Shown piece after piece: positions 17,911-26,502 of a DNA stretch of 64,000 nt. Position 1 is the first letter of the stretch; each line of letters opens with the position of its first letter. The position numbers and the translations under genes are program-made. The stretch lies in assembly GCA_913055615.1 (NCBI GenBank), contig CAJXKK010000006.1:51330-115329 (forward strand), written 5' to 3'. Origin of the DNA: an uncultured Ectothiorhodospiraceae bacterium (GTDB lineage: Bacteria; Pseudomonadota; Gammaproteobacteria; XJ16; Halofilaceae). Below the pieces are notes generated by a model, which was given only the letters and a program-made list of their open reading frames with translations, had not been told where the DNA came from and made no database searches.

Positions 17911-18873
17911 ATGACGACCGCCCGACTGGATATCCGCCACCTGTCCATGCTGCGCACGATCGCCGATGCCGGGACTGTCACCGACGCCGCCGAGCGCCTG
18001 GGCGTGAGCCAGTCAGCGCTGACGCATCGACTGCGCGAGGCCGAGCGCCGCCTAGGGACCGAATTGTTCGGGCGTACTGCCAATCGCCTGCATCTGACGC
18101 CCGCCGGTGAACGTCTGTACAGCACCGCGGTAGCGGTGATCGAGGATCTCGAACGCGCGGAGGCGGATGTGCGTGTGCTCGCCCGGGACGAACGGACGGT
18201 TGTCCGCATGGGGCAGGGGACTTACAGCCGGTTCCACTGGTATCCCGATTTTGCTAACGGGTATGTTGACCAGGATCTGGAACTCGACATCGTGGCGCGT
18301 GCCGCACACGAGCCGCTGACCTGCCTGGTGGAAGGGGCGGCGGACGTTGTTACCGTCCATGGCGTCAAACAGGACGAGCGGCGTTTGCGCTGGTTTCGTC
18401 TCGCCAGCGATCCGCTGGTTGCGATTATGGCCCCGACGCACCCGCTCGCCGACCGGGATTGGCTGGAGGCGGAGGATTTTGCCAATGAGCGGTACATCAC
18501 CTACACGCTGAAACCCGCGCCCGGTTTCGAGTGGCAGCGCCTGTTCCGCTCGGCTCGCATCCGGCCACGGCGCATGTCCACCGTCGGTGTGCCGGAGGCG
18601 ATCATCGATCTGGTACGCGCCGGTTTCGGCGTCAGTGTTCTGAGTCGCTGGGCGGTGGAACCCGAGATCCGGGATGGCACGCTGGTCGCGAAGCCGCTCG
18701 GTTCCGCCGGCATCGAGCTGAACTGGTGGGCGGTCGTCCGCGCCGAGGAAGCGCGCGATTCGCCCGCATGGCGCATCGCCGAGGCATTGGTGGCCTGGAG
18801 CCGTGCCCGTCGCGAAGGCGAGGCGGCCGTCGGGTTCGAGGCCGCTGATTCGGACCCGGGTCGGTCGCCGTGA
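17911..18873 (+). CDS. LysR-family regulator, MetR-like
   Basis: 320 residues. HTH at residues 18-40 (GTVTDAAERLGVSQSALTHRL), then a binding domain with RMGQGTYSRFHWYP and PLVAIMAPTHPLADRDWL, resembling the MetR branch. Divergent from the EamA transporter gene across about 107 bp containing an AT-rich ATGATAAATATGAGGCGAAT stretch. The likely target is that transporter or itself. Convergent with argE, with only 3 bp between stop codons. Confidence 0.87.
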   Translation: MTTARLDIRHLSMLRTIADAGTVTDAAERLGVSQSALTHRLREAERRLGTELFGRTANRLHLTPAGERLYSTAVAVIEDLERAEADVRVLARDERTVVRMGQGTYSRFHWYPDFANGYVDQDLELDIVARAAHEPLTCLVEGAADVVTVHGVKQDERRLRWFRLASDPLVAIMAPTHPLADRDWLEAEDFANERYITYTLKPAPGFEWQRLFRSARIRPRRMSTVGVPEAIIDLVRAGFGVSVLSRWAVEPEIRDGTLVAKPLGSAGIELNWWAVVRAEEARDSPAWRIAEALVAWSRARREGEAAVGFEAADSDPGRSP

Positions 18874-18876
18874 TGC

Positions 18877-20055
18877 TCAGGGCCAGGAGGCTGTCTGGTA
18901 CCCCGGCAGGCGCGCCAGGAAATCCACGCAGGCCTCGAGTTCGGAGACCTCGATGTATTCGTTCGTCTCGTGCATGCGCGCGGTCTGGCCGGGGCCCAGG
19001 ATGACCGTGGAGATCCCGGCGGCCTGGAAGTAACCGCCGTCGGTACCGATCGAGAAGACGCCGGGTGGCGCGTCGGTCCAGAGGTCGCGCACGAGCCGGG
19101 CGGCGGCGCCGTCGGGCTCGGCACGCAGTGCCGGGTAGATCACCTCGTGCCGGAGCGTTATGCCGGTGTCCGGGTGCCGCGCCCGCATTTCGGGCTGCAG
19201 GACGGTGTCGATGTGCTGCTGGATACCGGCGAGGATCGCGTCGCCATCGTCCTCGGGGAGGGGCCGGATCTCCCAGTCGAAGCGGCAGGATTCCGGCACC
19301 ACGTTGCGGGCCATGCCGCCCTCGATCCAGCCGACGTTGATGGTCGTGTACGGTGGATCGAACGGCGAGTCCGCACGCGGCTGCGCCGCCATGGCCTGGG
19401 CGCGCTCTTCCAGATGGCCGATCAGCCGGCTGGCGTAGTGGATCGCGTTGACCCCGGCGTATGGACGGGCGGCATGGCTCGCGGCGCCATGCACCTCGGC
19501 GATCATTTCGTAGCCCGCCTTGTGACCGACGATGGGCCGCATGCCGGTGGGTTCGCCGACGATGGCGATCGCGGGCCGGGTCGCGCGGGCGATCAGGAAA
19601 TCGTACAGCCGCTGGGCGCCGAAGTTCCCCGACTCCTCGTCATACGTGAACGCGAGATGCAGCGGCCGGTCGAGTTCCGCCGCGCGGGCCTGGAACACCG
19701 GCACCATGGCGAGCACCGCCGCGAGAAAGCCCTTCATGTCGACTGCGCCGCGCCCGAACAGCAGGCCGTCGCGTTCGCTGAGCGTGAATGGATCGCTTTC
19801 CCAGCCGTCCGGCATGGCCGGCACCACGTCCAGATGTGCCGACAGCATGACCCCGCCGCCGCAATCCGGCCCGATGGTGGCGAACAGGTTCGCCCGGTCG
19901 CCAGACTCGTCGCGTACCCGTTCACAGGGGACGCCATGCTCCGCCAGCCAGCGCTCGATGTATTCGACGATCGGCAGATTGGATTGCCCGCTGACCGACG
20001 GGAAAGCGACCAGATCGTGCAGGAGCCTCCTGGATCGATCGATTGTGGAGGTCAT
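18877..20055 (-). CDS. argE: acetylornithine deacetylase (M20 metallopeptidase)
   Basis: 392 residues. The M20 di-zinc ligand set is visible: H in LSAHLDVVP (about 75), D in GRGAVDMKGFLA, the catalytic EE in YDEESGNFGA, E in VGEPTGM, and H in ARMHETNEY near the C-terminus. The enzyme removes acetate from N-acetylornithine in arginine synthesis. ATG 20055 is preferred over the open extension to 20229, which reads poorly. Related M20 members act on succinyl-diaminopimelate, but the VGEPTGMRPIVGHKG stretch favours ArgE. Confidence 0.88.
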   Translation of the reverse strand: MTSTIDRSRRLLHDLVAFPSVSGQSNLPIVEYIERWLAEHGVPCERVRDESGDRANLFATIGPDCGGGVMLSAHLDVVPAMPDGWESDPFTLSERDGLLFGRGAVDMKGFLAAVLAMVPVFQARAAELDRPLHLAFTYDEESGNFGAQRLYDFLIARATRPAIAIVGEPTGMRPIVGHKAGYEMIAEVHGAASHAARPYAGVNAIHYASRLIGHLEERAQAMAAQPRADSPFDPPYTTINVGWIEGGMARNVVPESCRFDWEIRPLPEDDGDAILAGIQQHIDTVLQPEMRARHPDTGITLRHEVIYPALRAEPDGAAARLVRDLWTDAPPGVFSIGTDGGYFQAAGISTVILGPGQTARMHETNEYIEVSELEACVDFLARLPGYQTASWP

Positions 20056-20113
20056 GGGGGGTGGTCCGTTGCAATGGAAAAGAAAAGTCCTGCGGTGCTG
20101 TAGTGCAACCCCG

Positions 20114-21052
20114 TCAATCGCCACGCGGTGGATGCAGGGGTTCCGGCTCCGATGGCCGGCGGCGGCCGTTGCGGGTCTGGCTGTAGGCCAGGTAACCACC
20201 GCAGAGCGCGATGATGATGCCACCCGCAACGGACAGTGGCGACGGTACCTCGCCCCAGATGAGCCAGCCGAACACCGTTGCCCAGACCAGCCCGGTATAG
20301 TCGAACGGCGCCACGACCGATGCGACCCCGATGCGAAACCCCTGGGTGATCAGCGTCATCGCGAGCCCACCGAAGAGCCCGGAGCCGATGAAGTACGGCA
20401 GATGGGCGAGTTCCGGGGTCTTCCAGACCCAGGGCAGCAGCGTGGCGATGAGCACCAGCGGGATAACGGTTGCGTAGAACATGGTCGCCCAGATGGTCTC
20501 GCGCCGGCCCAGCATACGCGCGGTGAGCATGAGCATGCCGTAGGCGAATGCCGTGGTGAGCGGCGCCAGGGCGGCGAGCGAGAATGCCGCGCCCCCTGGA
20601 CGCGCGATCAGCAGGATGCCGCCGAAGCCGACAAGGGTCGCGGTCCACTGGACCGGACCGGGGCGCTCGCCCAGCAGCGGTATGGCGAGCAGGGCGACGA
20701 ACAGCGGGGCCGTGAATGCGATCGCGCTGACCTCGGCCAGCGGCAGCAGGGTCAGGCCCAGGAAGAAGCTGAGCGTGGCACAGGTCGCGAGCAGCCCGCG
20801 GCCGATGTGTGCCAGCGGTCGCGCGGTCGCCAGCGAGCGCGGCCCGCCCACCGCCAGTGCGACGCCGACGATCAGCGGCAGGGCGAACAGCATGCGGAAG
20901 AAGGCGACCTCGGCCACCGGGTAGATCTCACCGAGCCATTTGGCGAACACATCGTTGATCGTCAGGCAGAAAACGCCCGCGCACATGAAGGCGATGCCGG
21001 CGGCGGGGGAGCCATCGGCCTCACTGGCGGTGGTGGCGCGTGCCATGACCAT
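20114..21052 (-). CDS. EamA/DMT-family transporter
   Basis: 312 residues with about ten membrane helices in two EamA repeats. The N-terminal GIAFMCAGVFCLTINDVFAKWLG and YPVAEVAFFRMLFALP are typical of the RhaT/RarD-like DMT branch (S-adenosylmethionine or metabolite carriers). The acidic and polar tail is cytoplasmic. Start ATG 21052 (MVMAR) is preferred over a longer frame to 21193. Upstream of argE on the same strand with a 58-bp gap, so co-transcription is possible. Confidence 0.83.
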   Translation of the reverse strand: MVMARATTASEADGSPAAGIAFMCAGVFCLTINDVFAKWLGEIYPVAEVAFFRMLFALPLIVGVALAVGGPRSLATARPLAHIGRGLLATCATLSFFLGLTLLPLAEVSAIAFTAPLFVALLAIPLLGERPGPVQWTATLVGFGGILLIARPGGAAFSLAALAPLTTAFAYGMLMLTARMLGRRETIWATMFYATVIPLVLIATLLPWVWKTPELAHLPYFIGSGLFGGLAMTLITQGFRIGVASVVAPFDYTGLVWATVFGWLIWGEVPSPLSVAGGIIIALCGGYLAYSQTRNGRRRPSEPEPLHPPRGD

Positions 21053-21285
21053 TGCATTACTCCGTTGAGCCCGACCGCGGCAATGTACGCCGGGACCGTG
21101 AGGCTGCATACCGGGCCGGCGCGGATAGGGTCGGGCTCGTGGCCCGGGGCTGCGTTGCGGATGGCCCCGGCAGGCGGACCGGGAGGCTAACACGCCGGCC
21201 CCGTCCGATGAGCGGACGTGCTGTGGCCGGCGCTGCCGGTCGGCGCTATCCTGCGCGGCCTTTATAAGATCACGGAGTCAATGCA

Positions 21286-22161
21286 GTGTGGCAGGTCCTC
21301 GAGGTCACGGTACCGGTCTTCGCGATCATCCTGGTCGGTTACCTGTATGCGCGCTTCCGCGCCAGCGACATGGCGGTTGCGAACCGGCTCAACGTGCATC
21401 TGTTCGTGCCCGCGCTGCTTTTCTTCGTGCTCTCGGAGAAGCTCCCCGAGGCCTCGGCGATCCTGGTACCCGCACTGGGGGCCGGCTTCGTCGTACTGGC
21501 GAGCGGGCTTCTTGCGTGGCCGGTCGCCTGGCTGGCGGGGTGGTCGGCGCGGACGGTGGTGCCGCCGATGATGTTCAACAACGCGGGCAATCTCGGTCTG
21601 CCGCTGGCGGCCCTCGCGTTCGGCGATACCGGTCTGGCGCTCGCGGTGGTGCTGTTCGTCGTGTCGATGACGCTGCACTTCACGTTCGGCGTGTTCATGC
21701 TGCACGGGCGCGCCTCGCTCGGGCCGCTCGTATACAACCCCATCCTGCTGGCGACGATTGCCGGGCTCTGGGCGCACTTCGGTGACTGGCGGGCACCGGG
21801 GTTGCTGCGCCCCGGGATCGAGATGATGGCGGACGTCTCCATTCCGCTGATGCTGGTGGCACTGGGCGTGCGCTTGACCGACGTCGATCTTTCCCAGTGG
21901 CGGGTCGGCCTGGTCGGGGCGCTGCTGTGTCCGGCGAGCGGCCTGCTGGCCGCATGGATGTTTATCGCGGCGTTTGGACTGACCGGCCCGGAGGCCGGGC
22001 TCCTGTGGTTGTTCGGTGTGCTGCCGCCAGCGGTGCTGAATTATATTCTGGCCGAGCACTATCGGCGTGGGCCGGGCCAGGTGGCCTCGATCGTGGTGAT
22101 GGGGAATGCGGCCGCCCTGGTCACGATCCCGGTAGCGCTGTATTTCATCCTGCCCGGTTGA
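21286..22161 (+). CDS. AEC-family (auxin efflux carrier-like) transporter
   Basis: 291 residues with about ten membrane segments in an inverted-repeat fold. Signatures: FAIILVGYLYAR at residues 12-23, the NAGNLGLPLAALAFG crossover (97-111), and SIPLMLVALGVRL near 185. Bacterial AEC members carry malonate, malate or other small carboxylates. The first codon is GTG preceded by a weak ribosome site. Single gene. Confidence 0.85.
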   Translation: MWQVLEVTVPVFAIILVGYLYARFRASDMAVANRLNVHLFVPALLFFVLSEKLPEASAILVPALGAGFVVLASGLLAWPVAWLAGWSARTVVPPMMFNNAGNLGLPLAALAFGDTGLALAVVLFVVSMTLHFTFGVFMLHGRASLGPLVYNPILLATIAGLWAHFGDWRAPGLLRPGIEMMADVSIPLMLVALGVRLTDVDLSQWRVGLVGALLCPASGLLAAWMFIAAFGLTGPEAGLLWLFGVLPPAVLNYILAEHYRRGPGQVASIVVMGNAAALVTIPVALYFILPG

Positions 22162-22370
22162 GCGCCTTGGTGTGGGCGCCGTGCGTCATGGTCCCGGGCC
22201 CGGAATAAAAAGGGGCCGGGACATGTAATGCCGCCCCGGCCCGCGTCCTTGACCGGCGTGCTCGCCGGGATATTGATGGTGCCCCCCGCCTCGGCTGGCA
22301 GCCGTTCCCGCCAGTCCTCGATCCAGCCGGTTATCGTGTCGATCACGTCGAGCGTCGCGGAGTGGAGCAT
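22059..22370 (-). CDS. doubtful small hypothetical ORF
   Basis: From ATG 22370 the first ~50 codons (HSATLDVIDTITGWIEDWRE) end almost always in G or C, like the real genes around, and sensible sequence also extends upstream of the ATG to a TGA near 22453. But the frame then runs through an inverted repeat (22213-22242) and over the end of the AEC gene. Likely a decayed or frameshifted small gene whose true end is near 22230; no family recognised. Confidence 0.22.
   Translation of the reverse strand: MLHSATLDVIDTITGWIEDWRERLPAEAGGTINIPASTPVKDAGRGGITCPGPFLFRARDHDARRPHQGAQPGRMKYSATGIVTRAAAFPITTIEATWPGPRR
22207..22242 (-). terminator. possible minus-strand terminator hairpin
   Basis: GGGCCGGG (22213-22220) pairs with CCCGGCCC (22235-22242), with AAAAA at 22207-22211. 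On the minus strand this gives an 8-bp GC stem followed, after CC, by five U. It would end a leftward transcript from the doubtful ORF that starts at 22370. Confidence 0.4.
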
Positions 22371-22507
22371 GCCGCGGCGCTGCAGTTCGTTAATGACTTC
22401 CGGGCGGCGGCAAGGCTGGAGGGCTATGACCGCGGCAGTCGTCTTCTCGTATCATGCAGCCCCGGCCCCGGGTCGAACCGCGGCCACCATCCCCTGACAG
22501 GACGGAT

Positions 22508-23206
22508 ATGTCGTCACGACGCGAGCAATTCGGCGCCGGCGTTGCCGCCGTGGCCCCCATGCTGCCGGGGGTCGCCCCGTTCGGCGTGATCGCCGGTCTG
22601 ACAGCGGTCGGTACCGGGCTGAGCGCGGCCCAGGCGATGGCGATGTCGTTGGTGATCTTCGCGGGCGCGTCACAACTCGCCACACTGCAGCTGGTGGCGG
22701 ACGGTGCGATGCCCGCCATCATTCTTCTCACCGTATTCACCATCAATCTGCGCTTTTCCATGTACAGCGCCTCGCTGGCGCCGCATTTCCAGCACCTCGG
22801 GCGGCGCTGGCGGCTGCCGCTCGCGTATGTGCTGGTCGATCAGAACTATGCGCTTGGCATCCACCACTACCGCCAGGGAAAGCCGGGCGCGGCCGAATTC
22901 GGCCACTGGTTCTTCCTCGGGGCCGGCATCACGCTCTGGCTGACCTGGCAGGCGGCGACCGCCGTTGGCGTATTCATGGGCGCCAGTGTGCCGCGTGACT
23001 GGTCGCTCGATTTCGCCATACCGCTGGTCTTCATGGTCCTGCTCGTGCCGACGCTGCAGGATCGGCCCCACATCGCCGCCGCGGTCACGGGCAGCGTCGT
23101 GGCGACGCTCGCCGCGGATATGCCGCTGCATCTCGGGATCGTGACCGGGGCGTTATGCGGGATCGCCGCGGGCGTGTGGTTCGAGTACCGCGCCGAGGCC
23201 TCATGA
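22508..23206 (+). CDS. azlC: AzlC-family branched-chain amino acid exporter, large subunit
   Basis: 232 residues. AzlC signatures: APMLPGVAPFGVIAGL near residue 18, the FAGASQLATLQLV stretch (about 55-67) and INLRFSMYSASLAPH. It forms a two-subunit inner-membrane exporter of branched-chain amino acids (as YgaZ/YgaH for valine). ATG 22508 agrees with the family; the frame opens upstream to 22454. The next gene overlaps by 4 bp (ATGA). Confidence 0.9.
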   Translation: MSSRREQFGAGVAAVAPMLPGVAPFGVIAGLTAVGTGLSAAQAMAMSLVIFAGASQLATLQLVADGAMPAIILLTVFTINLRFSMYSASLAPHFQHLGRRWRLPLAYVLVDQNYALGIHHYRQGKPGAAEFGHWFFLGAGITLWLTWQAATAVGVFMGASVPRDWSLDFAIPLVFMVLLVPTLQDRPHIAAAVTGSVVATLAADMPLHLGIVTGALCGIAAGVWFEYRAEAS

Positions 23207-23526
23207 GCGATACGACGCTGTGGCTGACCATCCTCGGCGCCGGCCTGTGTACCTGGCTGCTGCGCCTGTCGTTCATCGAGCTGTGGCAGTGGATGCGGGT
23301 GCCGCCGCTGTTGCATCGCGCACTGCGCTACGTCCCGCCCGCGGTCCTCGCGGCGCTGGTGGTGCCTGCACTGGCGCGCTCCGGCGGGAGTATCGATCTC
23401 TCGCCGGACAATCTTCGGCTGGTCGCCGGTATCGTCGCGGCCGTCGTCGCCTGGTTCTCGCGCAGCGTGCTGCTGACGCTCGCCGCGGGCATGGGCATGC
23501 TCTGGCTCCTGCAGACCGTTACCTGA
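23203..23526 (+). CDS. azlD: AzlD-family small subunit
   Basis: 107 residues, four hydrophobic segments, with the AzlD patterns TWLLRLSFIELW near residue 18 and LRYVPPAVLAALVVPAL (about 41-57). Partner of AzlC; the ATGA overlap shows translational coupling. It was probably acquired and kept as a pair, as nearly always in this family. Confidence 0.9.
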   Translation: MSDTTLWLTILGAGLCTWLLRLSFIELWQWMRVPPLLHRALRYVPPAVLAALVVPALARSGGSIDLSPDNLRLVAGIVAAVVAWFSRSVLLTLAAGMGMLWLLQTVT

Positions 23527-23669
23527 CGTCCGCCAGCGCGGCAGCGCGCGCCGATCCGTTACGATCGGCTGCCGTTTCCCGGCTTTCGTGCGGAACGATT
23601 TCCGATGATCACGCTCGAAACATACTTACCGGGACTATGGTCCGTAACCACAAAACGCGGAGAAAAACG

Positions 23670-24500
23670 ATGAGCCATCAGGTCACGCGGCGCCAGCAGA
23701 CCACCGTCGGCGAAATCGCATGGGATGTGGGCGGCAGCGGGCCGGATGTGGTGCTGGTGCATGGCACACCCACCCGTTCGCTGGTCTGGCAGGGCGTGAT
23801 CGAGCGGCTGCGCGAGCGCTACCGTATCCATTGGCTCGACCTGCCGGGGTACGGCGAATCGGAGCAGTTCGAGGGACAGGAGGTGCGCCTGCGCAGCTTC
23901 GCCCGGGTGCTGCGCGAGTTTCTGAGCGAACGTGGACTGCAGCAGCCGCACCTGGTCGGCCACGACTTCGGCGCCGCGGCCGTGATGGGGGCGCACCTGA
24001 TCGAAGCGGTACCGGTCGCCAGCATCACGGTCGCGGACGGCGTGTTGCTGAGCCCCTGGGGGACGCCGTTCTCGCGGCATGTGCGTGAGCACGAAGCGGT
24101 GTTCGCCGCCGTCCCCGAGTACATCCACCGGGCCGTGCTGGCGGCCCATCTGGGAACCGGCGTCGTGCGGCCCTTGCCGGCGGCCCTGGAGCAGGCGCTG
24201 ATCGAGCCATGGACCGGGCCGGAGGGCCAGGCGGCCTACTATCGCCAGGTCGGGCAGTATGATTACGAATATACCGACTGGCTGGAGGCGCGCTACCCGT
24301 CGCTCGACGTGCCGGTCAATATCCTCTGGGGAGAGCAGGATGGCTGGGTGGCGCTGAATGAGGCCTACCGCCTGCGGGATATGATCCCGGACGCCGGGCT
24401 GCGCCTGCTGCCGGATGCAGGCCATTTCTCGATGCTGGACTGTCCGGGCCTGTTTGCCCGCGAGCTGGATTGGATACTGCGCGGGCACATTGGCGAGTGA
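23670..24500 (+). CDS. haloalkane dehalogenase-like alpha/beta hydrolase
   Basis: 276 residues. Oxyanion loop HGTP (31-34), nucleophile elbow GHDFGA with aspartate D99, acid candidates E222/D224 in WGEQDGW, and base H252 in DAGHFSML. An aspartate nucleophile places it with haloalkane dehalogenases, haloacetate dehalogenases and epoxide hydrolases rather than esterases, which use serine. The substrate is not predictable. ATG 23670 follows a purine-rich GCGGAGAAAAACG site. Single gene bordered downstream by the repeat block. Confidence 0.82.
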   Translation: MSHQVTRRQQTTVGEIAWDVGGSGPDVVLVHGTPTRSLVWQGVIERLRERYRIHWLDLPGYGESEQFEGQEVRLRSFARVLREFLSERGLQQPHLVGHDFGAAAVMGAHLIEAVPVASITVADGVLLSPWGTPFSRHVREHEAVFAAVPEYIHRAVLAAHLGTGVVRPLPAALEQALIEPWTGPEGQAAYYRQVGQYDYEYTDWLEARYPSLDVPVNILWGEQDGWVALNEAYRLRDMIPDAGLRLLPDAGHFSMLDCPGLFARELDWILRGHIGE

Positions 24501-24695
24501 CGCAGGCGGAGTACCTGCGTCATCGCGGGCCCCGCTCCAGACACCCACCGGGACCGGGTAGCGGATTCACCTGACCGGAGCGGGAGAGACGATCTCGAGC
24601 CGGGTCCGCTCCGACAAGTCGGTAACCCCGCATCTGCATGGATACGACCGCGAACTGCAGGTGCCGGGGGGGAGCCGAAAGGCTGAAAAAGGCTT

Positions 24696-24764
24696 CTCTC
24701 GCAGAGTCGCGGAGGGCGCGGAGGAAAGTCAAAATCGGTTTCACGCCAAGGTGCCAGGTGCGCC
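24696..24764 (+). repeat. outer inverted repeat, left arm
   Basis: 69 bp that match the reverse complement of 25159-25227 at about 60 positions by hand alignment, with an uninterrupted identical core GCGGAGGAAAGTCAAAATCG (continuing GTTTC). The unit has internal CGC-GAG-type short repeats. Confidence 0.8.
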
Positions 24765-24816
24765 CGGCAAGGCGATAAAAAGTAAAACAGGGAAGGTTAA
24801 TAACTGCGCGTTGATG

Positions 24817-24847
24817 GCCCAGGAGCCTCTCCGGGAAACCATGTACC
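24817..24847 (+). repeat. dispersed 29-bp repeat, copy 1
   Basis: CCAGGAGCCTCTCCGGGAAA then CCATGTACC. It matches the reverse complement of 54038-54066 with one mismatch, and a shorter inverted copy lies at 25033-25055. Thus one family occurs at two places 29 kb apart. Confidence 0.75.
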
Positions 24848-24920
24848 TACTGCGCGCGTACCACAGCGGCGTCTTTCCGCGATCGCTCAACTCACATGGC
24901 ACCCACCATGCTCGTTTCAC

Positions 24921-24989
24921 GATCGCGACAAAATCGCCGGGAGCGATTTTGCGCGCCAGCCCCGAAGGGGCGAGGCGCATGGATGCGCC
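24921..24989. repeat. three consecutive small hairpins
   Basis: AAAATCGC/GCGATTTT with a 5-nt loop (24930-24950), GCCCC/GGGGC with loop GAA (24959-24971), and GGCGCA/TGCGCC with loop TGGA (24974-24989). All are perfect stems in tandem, at the centre of the inverted-repeat block. Confidence 0.6.
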
Positions 24990-25032
24990 GAGCAATATCG
25001 ACTCGCTGTGCCACGCGCTCGCTACGGCACAG

Positions 25033-25055
25033 ATTTCCCGGACAGGCTCCTGGGC
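25033..25055 (-). repeat. dispersed repeat, copy 2 (inverted)
   Basis: The minus strand reads GCCCAGGAGCCTGTCCGGGA then AAT, inverted with respect to copy 1 at 24817. It lacks the CCATGTACC end. Confidence 0.7.
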
Positions 25056-25158
25056 ATGAACATTGGTTGTCACATGATCTGGATAGCCAACGAACCGAAA
25101 GACTCGTTGAGGATCCTGACAATCAGCGCATTATTTGCGTTCTCTAACGATTTTCCCT

Positions 25159-25227
25159 GGCGCGCCTGGCGTCTTGGCGAGAAACCGATTTTGACTTTCC
25201 TCCGCGTACTCGGCGCCTCCGCGAGAG
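25159..25227 (-). repeat. outer inverted repeat, right arm
   Basis: Inverted partner of 24696-24764. It ends about 30 bp before the glcF stop codon, so the block abuts the glc operon. Confidence 0.8.
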
Positions 25228-25257
25228 GCCGATTTTGACCTTCCCGTGCAATCGTGA

Positions 25258-26484
25258 TCAGCCGTCAGCATCCGTGGCGGTGATCAGTTCCAGCCAGTGG
25301 CGTACCGGCAGGCCGGTGCCGGTCTGGATGTGGGTCAGGCAGCCGATGTTCGCGGTCGCGATCATCTCCGGCGAGCCGTTTTCGAGGTTGCGCACCTTGT
25401 CGCCGCGCAGCTGCTCGGCGAGCTCCGGCTGCAGCACGGAGTACGTACCGGCGGAGCCGCAGCAGATATGCGGGTCGGCAACCGGTGTCAGTTCGAAGCC
25501 GATGCGCCGGAGCAGGTTCTCGACGCGCCCGCCGAGCCCGAGACCATGCTGCAGGGTGCAGGGGGCGTGGAAGGCGATGCGGGCAGAGACACCGTCGGCC
25601 GGGCGGAGGCGGTCCGCGTAGGGCTCCAGCAGTTCGACCGGATCGGTGGCGAGCCGGGTCGCCTGCTGCGCACGTTCGGTATACGCGGGGTCCGCGGCGA
25701 GCGCGTGTGCGTACTCGGCCACCTGGGCACCACAGCCGGTGGCGTTGACCACGATGGCGTCGGCGCCGGCGTCGAGCTCGGGGGCCCAGGCGTCGAGGTT
25801 GTGGCGGATCCGTTCGCGCGCCTTGTCGGGCTCGCCCAGGTGCTGATCGATCGCGCCGCAGCAGCCCGCCGCGGGGATGCGCACCGCCTCCATACCCAGC
25901 TCGGTGAGTACACGTGCGGTGTGGGCATTGATGGCCGGGACGAGTGCTGGCTGTACGCAGCCCTCGAACAGGATGACCCGCCGCATCGGCGTCTGCGCCG
26001 CGCTCGGCCAGGGTGCCCGGCGGGCAGTCGGCACGTGGTGGCGCAGCATGGCCGGCATCAGCGGGCGGAAGGTGCGGCCCAGCGCGAGCAGCGGCGTGAA
26101 CAGCCGGCGGTGCGGCAGCACCGTACGCAGCAGGCCCCGCATGATGCGCTCCTGCCGTGAACGCGGTACGCGCTCTTCCACGATCTGGCGCCCGAGGTCG
26201 GCGAGTCGGCCGTATTCGACGCCGGAGGGGCAGGTGGTCTCGCAGGCGCGGCAGGTCAGGCAGCGATCCAGATGGAGCTGGATCGACGGGGTGGGCTCCG
26301 CGCCCTCCAGAACCTGTTTGATCTGATAAATGCGCCCGCGCGGGCTGTCGAGCTCGTCACCGAGCAGCCGATAGGTCGGGCAGTTGGCGAGGCAGAAGCC
26401 GCAGTGCGTGCACTTGCGCAGGATCGCGTCGGCCTCCTGGCCGGCCTCTGTATCGCGTATGAAGGGTGCGAGATTCGTCTGCAT
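25258..26484 (-). CDS. glcF: glycolate oxidase iron-sulfur subunit
   Basis: 408 residues. Two [4Fe-4S] ferredoxin motifs, CTHCGFCLANCP (residues 25-36) and CLTCRACETTCP (about 75-86), followed by two CCG-type cysteine-rich domains (AGCCGAIDQH and HICCGSAGTYS). This subunit passes electrons from the GlcD/GlcE flavoprotein to the membrane quinone pool during glycolate to glyoxylate oxidation. Last gene of dctP-dctQM-glcDEF; an 18-bp gap separates it from glcE. Confidence 0.95.
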   Translation of the reverse strand: MQTNLAPFIRDTEAGQEADAILRKCTHCGFCLANCPTYRLLGDELDSPRGRIYQIKQVLEGAEPTPSIQLHLDRCLTCRACETTCPSGVEYGRLADLGRQIVEERVPRSRQERIMRGLLRTVLPHRRLFTPLLALGRTFRPLMPAMLRHHVPTARRAPWPSAAQTPMRRVILFEGCVQPALVPAINAHTARVLTELGMEAVRIPAAGCCGAIDQHLGEPDKARERIRHNLDAWAPELDAGADAIVVNATGCGAQVAEYAHALAADPAYTERAQQATRLATDPVELLEPYADRLRPADGVSARIAFHAPCTLQHGLGLGGRVENLLRRIGFELTPVADPHICCGSAGTYSVLQPELAEQLRGDKVRNLENGSPEMIATANIGCLTHIQTGTGLPVRHWLELITATDADG

Positions 26485-26502
26485 GATTGGGCCGAGGTCG
26501 CG

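Larger units (their letters stand above)
24501..25257. other. gene-free block of nested inverted repeats
   Basis: No convincing gene in about 750 bp between the hydrolase and glcF. Outer arms at 24696-24764 and 25159-25227 are inverted copies; inner arms at 24817-24847 and 25033-25055 are a second inverted pair; the centre holds three small hairpins at 24930-24989. Short frames here are interrupted and of poor composition. Confidence 0.75.

Noticed and set aside
19532..21190. Long plus-strand open frame (552 codons) opposite argE and the EamA transporter
   Set aside because: Low-complexity glutamine, arginine and glycine-rich shadow of two conserved genes; no motif.
22207..22242. Terminator for the rightward AEC transporter
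   Set aside because: No T-run follows the stem on the plus strand; the run of A before it points to the minus strand.
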